DNA from: Bdellovibrio sp.
Lineage (GTDB): Bacteria > Myxococcota > SpSt-1050
Direction: 5' to 3'
NCBI GenBank assembly: GCA_020725805.1
Contig: DYEF01000012.1
Location: 1 to 33,662, forward strand
Length of the DNA stretch: 33,662 nt
A program made the translations under genes and the position numbers. Below the pieces are notes generated by a model. That model had not been told where the DNA came from. It worked only from the letters and a program-made list of their open reading frames with translations, and did not search any database. Below, piece after piece: positions 1 through 8,080 of the stretch (position 1 is the stretch's first letter; each line of letters starts with the position of its first letter).

Positions 1-415
1 CTCCCCATTTTGCCTTTTCTAATTAACCAAAACTTGCTTATAGCGACCTGTATTTTTCTTCTCTTTTCTGAGAAGATTTTGCGTCCTTTCCCAAAACTTC
101 AGCCCGTCTCTTTATCCGGATACTCCTTTGAGTCTTTGGGCTCTTCAGCCCTTCAGTGCTTTAGCACTACTTTTGCCTTCAGCACTGTCCTTTCTGTGGA
201 CTATGGACTGTCGACTTTGGACTATCTCAATCCCTCTCATATTCAGTTGTCAAAGAGCGATTTGTACCTGACACTTTTAAGTAATACAAAAAAATGTTAG
301 TTGTGTCAAATAGAAAGTTGTAATTTGGTAAGCCTTACTACTATCGCCTTCAGCCTTCAGCACTAAAAACTGTGGTCTGTGGACTGTCGACTGTGGACTT
401 CTTCTATGGACTTCC
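1..415. repeat. Gene-free region with two copies of a heptamer-type repeat
   Basis: No convincing coding sequence is visible. Two similar blocks occupy about 141-225 and 341-415. Each has a TTCAGC-rich part (CCTTCAGCCTTCAGCACT-like) followed by a run built on 7-base units such as CTGTGGA, CTATGGA and CTGTCGA. The second block ends directly at the stop codon of glgA (416-418). An inverted relative of the same composite lies at 12741-12827. The open frame at 10-300 runs through the repeat and looks fortuitous. Confidence 0.75.
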
Positions 416-1897
416 TCAGAATAACTGGGAAATACGGTTGTCCCTGCCGAGCAGTTTCTCATAGAGTGCAGCATATTTTTTGGCAGAGACTGTCCAGCTG
501 AAATCGAACTCCATTATCCTTCTGATAAACTTTTCAATTGCCTTCTCTTCCCTGTAGAATCTGAGTGCCCGCTCGATTGTTCTGAGCAGTTCTTCGGATT
601 TGTAGTCATAAAACTTGAATCCGTTACCCTTTTCCCTGTCGGTATCTATATCAATGATTGTATCATCAAGACCACCGACACCTCTTACAATCGGAAAAGT
701 CCCGTACCTTAGGGAGTACATCTGGTTGAGCCCGCAGGGTTCATAACGGGAAGGCATAAGGAAGAAGTCGCTTCCTGCCTCAATGAGATGGGCAAGTGTA
801 TTATCAAATCCAAGGAGAAGTCCTATTTTGTCAGGATACCTCTCTTTCAGTTCGGTAAAATGGTCGTGATATTTCTTGTCTCCGGTTCCAAGTATTACGA
901 ATTTTGCCCCGATGTTCAGTATCCTCTCCTTAAGTTCGAAGAGCAGGTCAAATCCCTTCTGGTCTGCGAGTCTGCTTATGATTCCGATTACAGGTGTGTT
1001 CTCTTCGTAAGTCAGTCCCATCTTTTTTAAAAGGAGTTTCTTGCACTCCTTCTTGCCAGAGAGGTCTTTTACGGAATATTTCTGCGGGAGCAGTGAATCG
1101 ACGGACGGGTCCCAGACCGAATAATCTACTCCGTTCAGTATTCCGTAGAGATTATTCTTCCGCTCTTCGAGCACACCCTCGAGCCCGCAACCATACTCGG
1201 GAGTTCGTATCTCTTCGGCATATTTTTTGCTCACTGTCGTAATTGCATCGGAAAAAATGAGTCCGGCCTTCAAAAAGTTGAGCTTGCCGTAATATTCGAG
1301 CTCCCTGTAGTTGAAGAGTGACCACGGAAGCATCAGAATATCCATCGTATATGAGTCGAAGAGTCCCTGATATGCCATATTGTGAATTGTAATCAGACTT
1401 CTGGTGCCCGAATAGAATGAATCCTGTGAGTATATGCACTTCAGATAGACGGGTACTATTCCCGTCTGCCAGTCATTGCAATGGATTATGTCGGGAGTAA
1501 AACCCAGCGATTTTAAGACCTCGAATATGGAACGGGAGAAGAGTCCGAATCTCTCGTGGTTGTCGGGGTAATCCTTGTTTCCTTCTCCGTAAAGGTTTTC
1601 TCTCTTGAAGTATTTTTCACACGACAGAAAGAGAAATCTGATGTGCGGATTCGGACGGTAGTCGAGGCTCTCGTAGATATCGACACTCTCCATTCTGCCG
1701 GATATCGGTACGAATATGCTCCTTTTTACCGGAACAATGTTGTATTTTCTCGTATCGACAGATTTGTAAAGCGGAGAGTAGACGATGACGTCATTGCCGG
1801 CATTTGCAAGTTCCACAGGAAGTGCTCCGGAGACATCGGCAAGTCCTCCGGTCTTCGAAAACGGAACAACTTCTGGTGTGATAAAAACTATCTTCAT
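416..1897 (-). CDS. glgA: Glycogen (starch) synthase, ADP-glucose type
   Basis: GlgA is a GT5 enzyme that transfers glucose from ADP-glucose to the non-reducing end of a growing alpha-1,4-glucan in the cytoplasm. The 493-residue length is normal for bacterial GlgA. The N-terminus has the family KTGGL nucleotide-sugar motif (K15-L19) followed by ADVSGALP. The middle has the conserved HNMAYQG and ITTVS motifs, and the C-terminal Rossmann domain has SRLADQKG and SRYEPCGLNQ. An SD-like GGAGGT lies 5 bases before the ATG. It is the last gene of the ftsH-hypCDE-glgA run, 84 bases after hypE with a possible weak terminator between, so it may be transcribed separately. A repeat block abuts its stop codon. 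Confidence 0.96.
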   Translation of the reverse strand: MKIVFITPEVVPFSKTGGLADVSGALPVELANAGNDVIVYSPLYKSVDTRKYNIVPVKRSIFVPISGRMESVDIYESLDYRPNPHIRFLFLSCEKYFKRENLYGEGNKDYPDNHERFGLFSRSIFEVLKSLGFTPDIIHCNDWQTGIVPVYLKCIYSQDSFYSGTRSLITIHNMAYQGLFDSYTMDILMLPWSLFNYRELEYYGKLNFLKAGLIFSDAITTVSKKYAEEIRTPEYGCGLEGVLEERKNNLYGILNGVDYSVWDPSVDSLLPQKYSVKDLSGKKECKKLLLKKMGLTYEENTPVIGIISRLADQKGFDLLFELKERILNIGAKFVILGTGDKKYHDHFTELKERYPDKIGLLLGFDNTLAHLIEAGSDFFLMPSRYEPCGLNQMYSLRYGTFPIVRGVGGLDDTIIDIDTDREKGNGFKFYDYKSEELLRTIERALRFYREEKAIEKFIRRIMEFDFSWTVSAKKYAALYEKLLGRDNRISQLF

Positions 1898-1950
1898 AAT
1901 ATACCTCCGAAGGCGGCGGCAATATTAGATGGGTTTGGTTCAATATTCAA

Positions 1951-1980
1951 GCAAAAAAAAGACTGAGGTCCAACTTTTTG
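1951..1980 (-). terminator. Weak possible terminator after hypE
   Basis: Read on the minus strand just past the hypE stop, a short GAC/GTC hairpin with loop CTCA is followed by eight T. The GC stem is only 3 bp, extended by imperfect A/T pairing, so this is suggestive only. Confidence 0.3.
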
Positions 1981-1981
1981 T

Positions 1982-2992
1982 TCAGCAGATACGCGGGAGC
2001 TGGTCGCCCGGGAGCATATCAACAAATCTGTGTCCTCCGATTTCGGTCCTCAGAATCAGGTCTGTCCCGTCCTGATTCAGGACTGTACCGATGATTGCTG
2101 CGTCTCTTCCGTCTATGTGATTCCTCATCGCGTTAAGTAATTTTTCTGCATCCGAATCCCTTACGAATACAACGACTCTTCCCTCGCAGGCGACATACAG
2201 AGGGTCGAGCCCGAGAATTCCCAATGCCGAACTGACATTCTTTCTGAGCGGGATGAATTTCTCGTCGATAAGGATATTCTTCCTGACGGCGAGTGCAAAC
2301 TCCTTGAGTGTCGTGGCAATGCCGCCCCTTGTTGGGTCTCTCATAGCGTGAATCTCGGCTCCCGATTCTATCATATGCTCAATCAGTGAATTGAGTGAAT
2401 TTGTGTCACTCTTTATGTCCGAAAAGAACGGAAAATCCCCTCTCGAGAGCATAACGTCGGTCCCGTGGTCTGCGATAGTCCCTGATACGATTATTCTGTC
2501 ATTTGGTCTGATTCTGTGGGAACCGAAATCCCTTCCGTCCGGGATAATACCGATTCCGGATGTGTTGATAAATATCCTGTCGGCTTTCCCCTTCTCCACG
2601 ACCTTGGTATCTCCGGTTACGATTCTTACATTTGCCTTTGCTGCGGCTTTATGGATGCTGCTGAGTATTCTTTCGAAGTCGCTGAGCGAAAATCCCTCTT
2701 CAATAATGAATCCGCAGCTCAGATAGAGAGGTACTGCGCCTCCGACTGCAAGGTCGTTTACAGTCCCGTTTACCGCGAGGTCACCTATATCTCCGCCCTT
2801 GAAGAAGATGGGATTTACAACGTGTGAATCTGTCGTAAATGCAATCTTCCCGCATTTTATATCGAGTTTTGCCTGATCCTCGAGGACGTCGAGTTCAGGG
2901 CAGCTCAGATATTTGAGAATTACTTCCTCGATGAGTGATTTCGTGAGTTTGCCGCCCGAACCGTGTCCGAGCAGTATTGAATCCTTCTTCAT
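1982..2992 (-). CDS. hypE: Hydrogenase maturation factor HypE
   Basis: HypE dehydrates a thiocarboxamide on its own C-terminal cysteine to thiocyanate, supplying the CN ligands of the [NiFe]-hydrogenase active site. The 336-residue protein ends in the hallmark PRIC, leaving Cys336 as the modified residue. It opens with GHGSGGKLT, as expected of the AIR-synthase-like ATP-binding fold, and has the internal MRDPTRGG motif. The ATG overlaps the hypD stop codon by 4 bases (ATGA), indicating translational coupling. No hydrogenase structural genes or hypA, hypB or hypF are in the window, so those must lie elsewhere. Confidence 0.97.
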   Translation of the reverse strand: MKKDSILLGHGSGGKLTKSLIEEVILKYLSCPELDVLEDQAKLDIKCGKIAFTTDSHVVNPIFFKGGDIGDLAVNGTVNDLAVGGAVPLYLSCGFIIEEGFSLSDFERILSSIHKAAAKANVRIVTGDTKVVEKGKADRIFINTSGIGIIPDGRDFGSHRIRPNDRIIVSGTIADHGTDVMLSRGDFPFFSDIKSDTNSLNSLIEHMIESGAEIHAMRDPTRGGIATTLKEFALAVRKNILIDEKFIPLRKNVSSALGILGLDPLYVACEGRVVVFVRDSDAEKLLNAMRNHIDGRDAAIIGTVLNQDGTDLILRTEIGGHRFVDMLPGDQLPRIC

Positions 2993-4056
2993 AACTTCTT
3001 CCTGTATCTGTAATATGCCGCACAGCTCCCCTCTGATGAGACCATACAGGCTCCCACAGGGTTTTCATAGGTACAGACTTTACCGAAGAGAGGGCATTCT
3101 GACGGCTCGATTATACCTTTCAGGACATCTCCGCATCTGCAGCCTTTTGGTTCTCTGCTCTGAATATCAGGAAAACTGATTCTGGTTCCGATATCGAAAT
3201 AACTGAATTCTTCCCTCAGGGCAAGACCGCTTGAAGGGATATTTCCGATACCTCTCCATACTGAATCTGAGGGAATGAAGAATCTGGATATCGATTTCTG
3301 AGCCTTTGTATTACCCTCATAATCAACAGTACTGTTGTACGGATTGGCAATCCTGAACTGATTCCCTGATATCTGTCTGAGTATCAGAAAGATTGCCTCG
3401 AGTATCTGATATGGTTCGAATCCCGAGATTGCACAGGCTTTCCGGTGTATTCGGGATAAAAACTCATAGGGTCTTATACCGATTACGGCAGATACGTGTC
3501 CGGGGAGAATAAATCCGTCTATCATAAGGTCTTCGCTTGATGCCAGAACCTCGAGTGCCGGCGGAACGATTTTGTGGGCGCATAAGATGAAGAGATTTTT
3601 TATCTTTTCCCTGATTGCGATTTCGAGTGTGCCGGTAATGGTCGGTATCGTTGTCTCGAATCCGACTGCGAGGAATACCACAGTCTTTGACGGGTTCTCC
3701 CTTGCGATTTCCACGGCGCCGGCAGGAGAGTATAGGACCCTTATATCTGCGCCTTCTGCCTTTGCCGATGACAGAGATTCCTCTGTCCCGGGGACGCGCA
3801 TAAGGTCACCGAATGTGGTAATGATGATATCCTTCTGCTTGGAGAGCCATATCGCCCTGTCGATATACTCCTGCGGTGTTACGCAGACGGGACAACCCGG
3901 ACCCGAAACGAGTTTTATCTCTTCGGGCAGTATATCCTTTATTCCGCTCTTTGCAATCGCGACTGTATGTGTGCCGCAGACCTCCATAATTCTGACTCTC
4001 TTTTTTGGCGTGAGTCTCTTTATTCCTTCGATTATTCCTGAGATATCCGGTTTCAT
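2989..4056 (-). CDS. hypD: Hydrogenase maturation factor HypD
   Basis: HypD is an iron-sulfur scaffold protein that, with HypC, assembles the Fe(CN)2CO unit of [NiFe]-hydrogenases. The 355-residue sequence shows the family motifs MEVCGTHT (Cys27) and SGPGCPVC (Cys55, Cys58). A C-terminal Cys cluster (GCRCGDVLKG, then further Cys before and after NPVGAC) fits the [4Fe-4S] binding region. It is coupled to both neighbours by 4-base overlaps: its ATG with the hypC stop and its TGA with the hypE start. Nothing looks degraded. Confidence 0.97.
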   Translation of the reverse strand: MKPDISGIIEGIKRLTPKKRVRIMEVCGTHTVAIAKSGIKDILPEEIKLVSGPGCPVCVTPQEYIDRAIWLSKQKDIIITTFGDLMRVPGTEESLSSAKAEGADIRVLYSPAGAVEIARENPSKTVVFLAVGFETTIPTITGTLEIAIREKIKNLFILCAHKIVPPALEVLASSEDLMIDGFILPGHVSAVIGIRPYEFLSRIHRKACAISGFEPYQILEAIFLILRQISGNQFRIANPYNSTVDYEGNTKAQKSISRFFIPSDSVWRGIGNIPSSGLALREEFSYFDIGTRISFPDIQSREPKGCRCGDVLKGIIEPSECPLFGKVCTYENPVGACMVSSEGSCAAYYRYRKKL

Positions 4057-4277
4057 CTGGTATCCTGAGAGAGGACTTCGCTTAGGAGTCTGATCGTCTC
4101 CGTGGCATCTTCTTCGGAGAGTTTCTTTATTGCAAACCCGGCGTGTATAAGGACGTAATCTCCTATTCTGACATCGTCGAGCATATCAATGTATGCTTCT
4201 ACCCTCGTGCCGCTCTGTTCGCATATCGCCTTGTTCTCATTTATCTCGGTTACTCTCATCGGAATTCCAAGACACAT
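4053..4277 (-). CDS. hypC: Hydrogenase maturation chaperone HypC
   Basis: HypC is a small chaperone that carries the Fe(CN)2CO group with HypD and binds the hydrogenase large-subunit precursor. At 74 residues with the N-terminus MCLGIPMRV it is textbook HypC; Cys2 is the essential iron-binding cysteine once Met is removed. The middle VRIGDYVLIHAGFAI matches the family OB-fold signature. A GAGGAGA ribosome-binding site sits just before the ATG. It lies 55 bases downstream of ftsH on the same strand with no visible terminator, so read-through from ftsH is possible. Confidence 0.96.
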   Translation of the reverse strand: MCLGIPMRVTEINENKAICEQSGTRVEAYIDMLDDVRIGDYVLIHAGFAIKKLSEEDATETIRLLSEVLSQDTR

Positions 4278-4332
4278 AATATCTCCTCAGGTCTTTTGTT
4301 TATGTAATAAATATCTGAAAATGTCAATACTC

Positions 4333-6261
4333 TTATGCCGTGGAAGGTTCCTTCGGATTTTCGCCGCCGAGCGGGGGAGATACAAGGTCGTTGAGCCTCT
4401 CCTTTATATCCTTCTTCTTCTCTGCTGTGCCCGAGCTGATTACTCTCTTTTCGGGTTTTGCACGGGTAATAGGTTTACCCTCCATAAGAAGGTCAACTTC
4501 AGAGCCGTCTATGGATTCATAATCGAGCAATGCCTTTGCTATCCTTTCGAGCTTTTCGAGATTCTTGCTTATTATTTCTCTGGCCCTTTCGTAATTGGTG
4601 TGGATAATCTCCCTTATTTCATTGTCGATCTGCTGTGCCGTTGATTCCGAGTATGCCCTTGTCTTTACAAAATCCCTTCCCAGAAAGACCTCTTCGTCGT
4701 CTTTTGAAAAGGAGACGGGTCCCAGTTTATCACTCATTCCCCAGTCGCATACCATCTTTGAGGCGAGTCTGGTTGCCTGCTGAATATCATTACCTGCGCC
4801 GGTTGTCTGCTGCTTGAATACTATCTCCTCGGCTATCCTGCCGCCGAGCAGAATCGCTATCCTGTTATTGGCGTATTCCTTGTTTATGTTGTATTTGTCC
4901 TCCTGCGGAAGCTGCTGCGTGACACCAAGAGCCATTCCGCGCGGTATTATCGAGACCTTGTGGACCGGGTCGGCGTTGGGAAGGAGTTTGGCGACCAGTG
5001 TATGCCCTGCCTCGTGATATGCGGTGGTCAGTTTCTCCTGCTCGGAGATAATCAGACTTTTGCGTGCCGTCCCCATCAGTACCTTATCCTTTGCCTCGTC
5101 GAAGTCCTCTGCCTCGACCCTGCTCTTGTTCTTCCTTGCGGCAAGAAGGGCGGCTTCATTGACAAGATTTTCTATATCTGCACCCACAAATCCGGGAGTG
5201 CCTCTGGCTATGATTTCTATGTCCACATCTGGGCCAAGCGGGACTTTCTTTGTATGAACCTTGAGAATCTCCACCCTTCCCTTGAGGTCCGGTCTCGGAA
5301 CGACAACCCTTCTGTCGAATCTGCCGGGTCTCAAAAGTGCCGGGTCGAGTACATCCGGTCTGTTTGTGGCGGCGACCAGAATTATTCCCTCGTTCGATTC
5401 AAAACCGTCCATCTCTACCAGAAGCTGGTTCAGTGTCTGCTCTCTCTCATCATGTCCGCCTCCGAGTCCTGCGCCTCTGTGTCTCCCTACTGCGTCGATC
5501 TCATCGATAAAAATTATACAGGGGGCATTTTTTTTGCCCTGTTCGAAGAGGTCCCTGACTCTGCTTGCACCTACTCCTACAAACATTTCGACGAAGTCCG
5601 AACCGGATATGGAGAAGAACGGGACACCTGCCTCGCCGGCGATCGCCTTTGCAAGGAGGGTCTTGCCGGTCCCGGGAGGTCCTACCAGAAGGACTCCTTT
5701 CGGTATTCTGCCGCCGAGCTTAGTAAACTTCTTCGGGTCTTTTAAAAATTCGATAATCTCCTCCAGTTCCTCCTTTGCCTCATCTACACCGGCTACATCC
5801 GCAAAAGTTATCTTCTTCTGGTTTGGGGAAATCATCCTTGCACGGCTCTTGCCGAAACTCAGGGCTTTCCCCTGACCCGCTGTCATCTGTCTCATAAAAA
5901 GGATGAAAATCACTACGAGGAATATCATCGGGAGCCACGATGTCAGAATCTGTACCCAGATGGAACTCTGCTCCTCCTTTTCGAACGTAACTATAACATT
6001 GTTTGCAATCAGCTTATCGGTGATATTCTCGCCTATAATACCGGTGGTTGCAAATTTCGTGCCGTTGGTCAGTTCACCGGTATAGGAGAGACCTTTGATC
6101 TTTACGTTCTTTACTTCCTGTTTCTCGACGTGTTTTATGAATGTGGAGAAATCCATTTCCTGCGGTTCGAGAGAAAACTTGGAATAGAAATTGTAAATTG
6201 TTACAAATAGCAGGATAAGTATTACCCATAACAGAAATGTGGTCTTGTATGATTGTTTCAC
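4333..6261 (-). CDS. ftsH: ATP-dependent zinc metalloprotease FtsH
   Basis: FtsH is the membrane-anchored AAA+ protease that degrades misassembled membrane proteins and some regulators. The 642-residue protein has two N-terminal membrane segments (about residues 8-25 and 103-124) flanking a periplasmic domain. The AAA domain has Walker A GPPGTGKT (K200) and Walker [10 protein letters not shown] with the second region of homology after it. The zinc site HEAGH is at 416-420. It starts with GTG, preceded by AAGGAAGGAG. The tail after about residue 610 is charged and family-variable. It appears to be the first gene of a minus-strand run leading into hypCDE. Confidence 0.98.
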   Translation of the reverse strand: MKQSYKTTFLLWVILILLFVTIYNFYSKFSLEPQEMDFSTFIKHVEKQEVKNVKIKGLSYTGELTNGTKFATTGIIGENITDKLIANNVIVTFEKEEQSSIWVQILTSWLPMIFLVVIFILFMRQMTAGQGKALSFGKSRARMISPNQKKITFADVAGVDEAKEELEEIIEFLKDPKKFTKLGGRIPKGVLLVGPPGTGKTLLAKAIAGEAGVPFFSISGSDFVEMFVGVGASRVRDLFEQGKKNAPCIIFIDEIDAVGRHRGAGLGGGHDEREQTLNQLLVEMDGFESNEGIILVAATNRPDVLDPALLRPGRFDRRVVVPRPDLKGRVEILKVHTKKVPLGPDVDIEIIARGTPGFVGADIENLVNEAALLAARKNKSRVEAEDFDEAKDKVLMGTARKSLIISEQEKLTTAYHEAGHTLVAKLLPNADPVHKVSIIPRGMALGVTQQLPQEDKYNINKEYANNRIAILLGGRIAEEIVFKQQTTGAGNDIQQATRLASKMVCDWGMSDKLGPVSFSKDDEEVFLGRDFVKTRAYSESTAQQIDNEIREIIHTNYERAREIISKNLEKLERIAKALLDYESIDGSEVDLLMEGKPITRAKPEKRVISSGTAEKKKDIKERLNDLVSPPLGGENPKEPSTA

Positions 6262-6303
6262 GGCTCCTTCCTTTCTATATAAAAAACCCCCTCACTTATT
6301 TGT

Positions 6304-6331
6304 AATATATACACAAAAACCAAAAAGTAAA
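6304..6331 (-). promoter_or_regulatory. Possible sigma70-type promoter for ftsH
   Basis: Read on the minus strand, TTTACT (6326-6331) and TATATT (6304-6309) are separated by 16 bases, about 45 bases upstream of the ftsH GTG. The -35 match is only 4 of 6 and the region is AT-rich, so this is tentative. Confidence 0.3.
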
Positions 6332-6397
6332 GTATATTAGAAAAACTACTGATGGGAAAGGCAGAAAAATAAGTTTCGGCAGTGCAGATGATACCCC

Positions 6398-6426
6398 TTG
6401 AAAAAACATATCCGGACATGTATTAT
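6398..6426 (+). promoter_or_regulatory. Sigma70-like promoter for the Cys-rich lipoprotein gene
   Basis: TTGAAA (6398-6403) and TATTAT (6421-6426) are separated by exactly 17 bases, each hexamer 5 of 6 to consensus. The predicted start lies near 6433, about 50 bases before the ATG at 6482. A 12-base direct repeat ATAAGTTTCGGC brackets it at 6369-6380 and 6442-6453. Confidence 0.55.
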
Positions 6427-6481
6427 GGTTATATCAGGGTTATAAGTTTCGGCCTGAATGAATTTTTGTGCGGAGTTTCTA

Positions 6482-7966
6482 ATGACTTGTTTCAAAAAAA
6501 TAATTAATATTGCTCAGGTACTTATTATTACAATAGTTTTTCCGTTCTGTTCCGTGGATTATTCGGTACTTGAAGACAGGTATTGTACCTCATCCGGAGA
6601 ATGTGCCGCTGGATATGTGTGTGACCCAAATACCGGAAAATGTGTAAAGGAGGGAGAACTTAAGGATTACGGGGAGAGCAAGGATATACTGCTGCCGGAT
6701 ATCTTGGGTGATGGTGCGACAGGAAGCGACGTAAGGGATGTAATACAGGATTATGAGGAGCTGAAGGATTTCGGGAGTACGGATTCGGAATATAACGATA
6801 TTCCGGATGATATTTCAGGCGGTGACTTCGGGGATACCCATTTTGGTGACGGCGGATGCATTAGTGAATGTACTGAGGAGAACAGGATGGTCTGCGTATC
6901 TCCTGACGAGTACAGGATATGTATTAAAAACGGTAACTGTCTGGTATGGGTTGCGGGCAGAAGCTGTGAAGCGGACCAGTTTTGTGATATGTCGGATAAT
7001 AAGTGTAAGGAGCAGGTGTGTAAGCCATTCGAAAAAGGCTGTGATAATCAGGTTGCCTACAAATGCAACAGGTATGGCTCTGATTTCGAATATGCGGTTG
7101 ATTGTCTGTCAGATAAGAAGATATGTCAGAACGGGGAGTGCATAAGTTGTCAGGCAGATTGTTCGGATAAGTGTAAAGATGAGGATGACGGCTGTTTCGG
7201 GAAGTGCCCTGACCCCTGCAACGGGAACGGGAGCTGTTCGAAGGGGGTTTGTACCTGCAATACAGGTTTCGAACCGCCTTACTGTGATAAGTGTTCGGAC
7301 GGATATACAGGTTATCCGGATTGTGTAAAATGCGGGGGAGATAAAGAGATATGCTGCGAAAACCAGAAATGCAACGTTCTGAATCAGGTATGTACTTACG
7401 GAGTATGCCGTACAAGATGCCCTGACCAGATGGTCAGAATAGATAATTCGGATGTCTGTATAGATACCTATGAGGCGAGCAAGGACGGTAATAAGGCAGC
7501 CTCTGTCAAGGGCGCAAATCCGTGGGTGAATCTGACGAAAAACGAGGCACAGAGTGCATGTAATGCAGCCGGTAAAAGACTTTGTTCGATATCCGAATGG
7601 TCCTATGCCTGCAAAGGTCCGAATAACTATATCTATCCTTACGGAAATACATACGAGTCCCAGAGATGTGTTGACCTGAACGCCGGGGATAAGTGTAATA
7701 ACGGTGACGGCTCGGGTGTTATGCCGGCGGGTTCGCGAATATTCTGTGAGGGCGGATTTGCGGGGATATTCGATATGAGCGGAAATGTCTGGGAGTGGGT
7801 ACAGGATACTGATGCAAGCGGTTGTAAACTGATGGGTGGTTCGGTCGACTGCTGTAACAGGGGAAATGACAAGCCCGTCTGTCTGAGCTGTAATTCCCTC
7901 GGGACTCAGAGGTGTGACCTCAAATGGTCGGCTCTCGGATTCAGGTGCTGCAAGGATGTCCCGTAA
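6482..7966 (+). CDS. Cys-rich exported lipoprotein with C-terminal FGE/SUMF1-like domain
   Basis: Using the ATG at 6482 (GGAG six bases upstream; an in-frame ATG at 6458 is the alternative) gives 494 residues. The order is a signal peptide, a probable lipid Cys23 in FPFCSVDYS (not a canonical lipobox), and a Cys-containing module ending GYVCDPNTGKCVKEG. An Asp-rich linker (about 65-125), a Cys-rich stretch and an EGF-like segment (CNGNGSCSKGVCTC) follow. The last 180 residues resemble the formylglycine-generating-enzyme/sulfatase-modifying-factor fold, with RIDNSDVCIDTYEASK, GNVWEWVQD and the terminal GFRCC. In this fold such proteins are often non-enzymatic; the classic FGE active site is not evident here. 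The protein is probably anchored in the outer membrane. Its N-terminal module recurs in the protein encoded at 15970-17679. The actual role is unknown. Confidence 0.8.
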   Translation: MTCFKKIINIAQVLIITIVFPFCSVDYSVLEDRYCTSSGECAAGYVCDPNTGKCVKEGELKDYGESKDILLPDILGDGATGSDVRDVIQDYEELKDFGSTDSEYNDIPDDISGGDFGDTHFGDGGCISECTEENRMVCVSPDEYRICIKNGNCLVWVAGRSCEADQFCDMSDNKCKEQVCKPFEKGCDNQVAYKCNRYGSDFEYAVDCLSDKKICQNGECISCQADCSDKCKDEDDGCFGKCPDPCNGNGSCSKGVCTCNTGFEPPYCDKCSDGYTGYPDCVKCGGDKEICCENQKCNVLNQVCTYGVCRTRCPDQMVRIDNSDVCIDTYEASKDGNKAASVKGANPWVNLTKNEAQSACNAAGKRLCSISEWSYACKGPNNYIYPYGNTYESQRCVDLNAGDKCNNGDGSGVMPAGSRIFCEGGFAGIFDMSGNVWEWVQDTDASGCKLMGGSVDCCNRGNDKPVCLSCNSLGTQRCDLKWSALGFRCCKDVP

Positions 7967-7989
7967 TTTGCCATCGGCATAATATTATT

Positions 7990-8033
7990 AAGATTCTTTA
8001 ATACATATTTTTTCCTAAAATTCTTTGAATCTT
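7990..8033. repeat. AT-rich inverted repeat between the lipoprotein and GH2 genes
   Basis: AAGATTC (7990-7996) and GAATCTT (8027-8033) form 7-bp arms separated by 30 bases of T-rich sequence. It could contribute to termination after the upstream gene, but the stem is AT-rich and the loop long. The right arm overlaps the candidate -35 of the GH2 gene. Confidence 0.3.
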
Positions 8034-8052
8034 TTCTCAAATCCTGTATAAA
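8025..8052 (+). promoter_or_regulatory. Possible promoter for the GH2 lipoprotein gene
   Basis: TTGAAT (8025-8030), a 16-base spacer and TATAAA (8047-8052) precede an AGGGAG ribosome-binding site (8065-8070), which lies 10 bases before the ATG at 8081. The -35 matches 4 of 6 and the -10 matches 5 of 6. Confidence 0.4.
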
Positions 8053-8080
8053 GGGTGAGTCTTTAGGGAGATAATCTTTT

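Noticed and set aside
10-300. 96-residue open frame at the window start
   Set aside because: It runs through the heptamer repeats, has no ribosome-binding site and no recognisable domain.
1556-1966. 136-residue open frame opposite glgA
   Set aside because: Shadow of the GlgA N-terminal coding sequence; no independent start signal.
1982-4277. A complete hydrogenase operon
   Set aside because: Only hypC, hypD and hypE are present; no structural hydrogenase, hypA, hypB or hypF genes occur in the window.
4960-5745. 261-residue open frame on the plus strand
   Set aside because: It is antisense to conserved ftsH codons, including the AAA domain, and looks like a shadow frame.
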